From Acetobacteraceae bacterium (GTDB taxonomy: Bacteria > Pseudomonadota > Alphaproteobacteria > Acetobacterales > Acetobacteraceae): DNA of 46,549 nucleotides. Under the pieces are notes generated by a model, which worked only from the letters and a program-made list of their open reading frames with translations, had not been told where the DNA came from and did no database searches. Made by a program: the position numbers and the translations under genes. The stretch lies in NCBI GenBank assembly GCA_947474705.1, contig CANJJS010000033.1:1-46549 (forward strand), in the 5' to 3' direction. Shown one piece after another: positions 45,244-46,549 of this stretch (position 1 is its first letter; every line of letters starts with the position of its first letter).

Positions 45244-46134
45244 ATGACATTGTCCATTCGCCCGATCGATCCGGTATCCCGTCCGTTCTTCGGGGGTATC
45301 GCCTCCGGGATCGATATCACGAAGCCGCTCACGCGGGAACAGGCGGCCGAAATCGAGAAAGGCATGGACCAATACGGTGTCATGGTTTTCAACGATCAGC
45401 CGTTCACCGACGAGGAGCAAATGGCGTTCTCGCGGAATTTCGGGGAACTGGAACTCGCCACCAACAACCTTCGCGACAGCAAGGAACAACGGCTGGGGGC
45501 GCATATCGCGGATATTTCGAACCTCGACGCCAACAACAACGTCCTCGCCCGCGAAAACCGCCGCCGCCTGTTCAGCCTGGGGACGCGGCTTTGGCACTCC
45601 GACAGTTCGTTTAAGGTCGTGCCCGCGAAATATTCGCTGCTGTCGGCGCGGGTGATTCCGTCGAAAGGCGGGAATACGGAATTCGCGGACATGCGCGCCG
45701 CCTATGACTCGCTGGACGACGAAACCAAGGCGGAATGCGAAGGCCTGATTTGCGAACACAGCCAGTTATATTCCCGCGCGCAGATCGGGTTCGGCGACTT
45801 CACCGACGAGGAACGCAAGATTTTCGCGCCGGTGCAACAACGGCTGGTGCGGCGTCACCCCTCCACGGGCCGTAAATCGCTGTATCTGGCCTCCCACGCG
45901 GGCGCCATTCTGGGCTGGCCGGTTCCGGAGGCGCGCGCGTTCCTGCGCGACCTGGTGGAGCACGCGACGCAGCGGAAATACGTCTATTCGCACCAGTGGA
46001 AAAAATTCGATCTGGTGGTCTGGGACAATCAGGCGACGATGCACCGGTCCCGGCCCTTCGACGCGACCGAACCGCGGGACATGCACCGCACAACGGTGGC
46101 GGGCCTGGCCTCGACGATGGCGCAGGCGGCGTAA
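45244..46134 (+). CDS. TauD/TfdA family Fe(II)/2-oxoglutarate dioxygenase
   Basis: The protein has 296 residues. The iron ligands are the HxD of RLWHSDSSFK (H118, D120) and the distal His in WDNQATMHRSRPFD (H267), followed by the 2-oxoglutarate-binding Arg in DMHRTTVAG. The N-terminus IDPVSRPFFGGIASGIDITK is typical. Substrates in the family include taurine, alkyl sulfates and 2,4-D; nothing here decides among them, although sulfate assimilation genes lie 9 kb away. ATG 45244 follows GGGAGG by 5 nt; the open frame upstream is a shadow. Confidence 0.93.
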   Translation: MTLSIRPIDPVSRPFFGGIASGIDITKPLTREQAAEIEKGMDQYGVMVFNDQPFTDEEQMAFSRNFGELELATNNLRDSKEQRLGAHIADISNLDANNNVLARENRRRLFSLGTRLWHSDSSFKVVPAKYSLLSARVIPSKGGNTEFADMRAAYDSLDDETKAECEGLICEHSQLYSRAQIGFGDFTDEERKIFAPVQQRLVRRHPSTGRKSLYLASHAGAILGWPVPEARAFLRDLVEHATQRKYVYSHQWKKFDLVVWDNQATMHRSRPFDATEPRDMHRTTVAGLASTMAQAA

Positions 46135-46161
46135 CGACATCGGCAACCCGGCCCGGGGCTT

Positions 46162-46186
46162 CGCCTGGGCGGGACCCGCCCAGGCG
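46162..46186. terminator. Perfect hairpin between convergent genes
   Basis: CGCCTGGGCGGG-A-CCCGCCCAGGCG: 12 bp arms around a single base, between the dioxygenase stop and the stop of the Hint-domain gene. No T-tract is present. It probably acts on both strands. Confidence 0.6.
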
Positions 46187-46194
46187 GGTACGGC

Positions 46195-46549
46195 TCAGGC
46201 GGCTTGCGTCGCCGGTGTCCCGCGCGCCGCCCATTGCGCGGCGATCCAGCGCCGGGCCGCCTCCAGTTCGGGACCGTGTACGACCAGCGGGGCGCATCCC
46301 AGCGCCTCCCAGGCAGATGCGTTGTCGCGTGGCCGCGTTTCGAACAGTTGCACCACCCGCTCCGCCTCCCGTGCGTTTTCGAATTTCGCGCGGCCGCCGG
46401 TTTCCAGATAGGATTCGGCGGACAGGCCAGCGGCGAACAACAAATCGTGGGTTGCCAGTTCGACGTGATAATAGGTGACGTTCTGGACGGGGACCTGAAC
46501 GATGGCGGTGCCGTCGATCAGGTACTGCACCGGGATCAGCACCTCGTTC
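46195..46549 (-). CDS. Hint-domain protein (partial, 5' end outside window)
   Basis: About 118 C-terminal residues are visible and the frame is open to the window edge. The sequence NEVLIPVQYLIDGTAIVQVP followed by VTYYHVELATHDLLFAAGLS and AESYLETGGRAKF matches the end of bacterial Hint (hedgehog/intein-type) domains. In alphaproteobacteria these often sit at the C-terminus of large secreted or surface proteins. The self-splicing or cleaving Cys block at the domain start is outside the window, so activity cannot be judged. Confidence 0.8.
   Translation of the reverse strand, partial: NEVLIPVQYLIDGTAIVQVPVQNVTYYHVELATHDLLFAAGLSAESYLETGGRAKFENAREAERVVQLFETRPRDNASAWEALGCAPLVVHGPELEAARRWIAAQWAARGTPATQAA

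Overview
The window is a GC-rich, gene-dense piece of an alphaproteobacterial chromosome, most likely from Rhodospirillales and perhaps Acetobacteraceae. This is judged from the gene orders (glnB-glnA, carA-carB-greA, glyQ-glyS-ppdK), the codon use and the HTH-extended CarA; no 16S gene is present to confirm it. I see no rRNA, prophage, insertion sequence or CRISPR array. Most of the window is core metabolism, with small accessory items set between core genes.

Layout. 1-4426 (minus): a MoxR ATPase, a DUF58 protein and a BatA/DUF4159 membrane protein, the last cut by the left edge. 4519-7932: a crotonase lacking both usual catalytic glutamates, an orphan HigA-like antitoxin, cyanase and an MmgE/PrpD protein. 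8130-14437 (plus): a complete branched-chain-amino-acid-type ABC importer (binding protein, two permeases, two ATPases), then a GMC oxidoreductase. 14499-16701: glnB and glnA behind a sigma-54/NtrC-type control region, closed by a strong terminator. 16776-22752: a Baeyer-Villiger-type monooxygenase converging on a four-gene minus-strand catabolic operon (HMG-CoA-lyase-like, crotonase, ThDP enzyme, SDR). 22886-26107: aroQ, tRNA-Gln(TTG), ispE and a TPR lipoprotein.

26258-33039: carA with an N-terminal helix-turn-helix extension and a promoter that predicts a leaderless mRNA, a small winged-helix-like protein, carB, greA and ilvA. 33083-33343 is a composite palindromic repeat. 33448-36747: cysD, a cysN-cysC fusion and a uracil-DNA glycosylase family gene. 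36953-43300 (minus): glyQ, vapB, vapC, glyS, ppdK, so a toxin-antitoxin pair sits between the two subunits of glycyl-tRNA synthetase. 43577-44121: an unrecognised 132-residue protein behind a Crp/Fnr-type operator. 44170-46549: an APH-type kinase, a TauD/TfdA dioxygenase and the end of a Hint-domain protein.

The points most worth a second look are (1) the HTH-CarA fusion, with a palindrome inside its own promoter and an internal start giving a normal-length CarA; (2) vapBC inside glyQ-glyS, with the glyS Shine-Dalgarno written in the last codons of the toxin gene; (3) the lower-GC orphan protein with a class-II-spaced Fnr-like site; and (4) the divergent palindromic element before cysD, with a related module elsewhere in the window.
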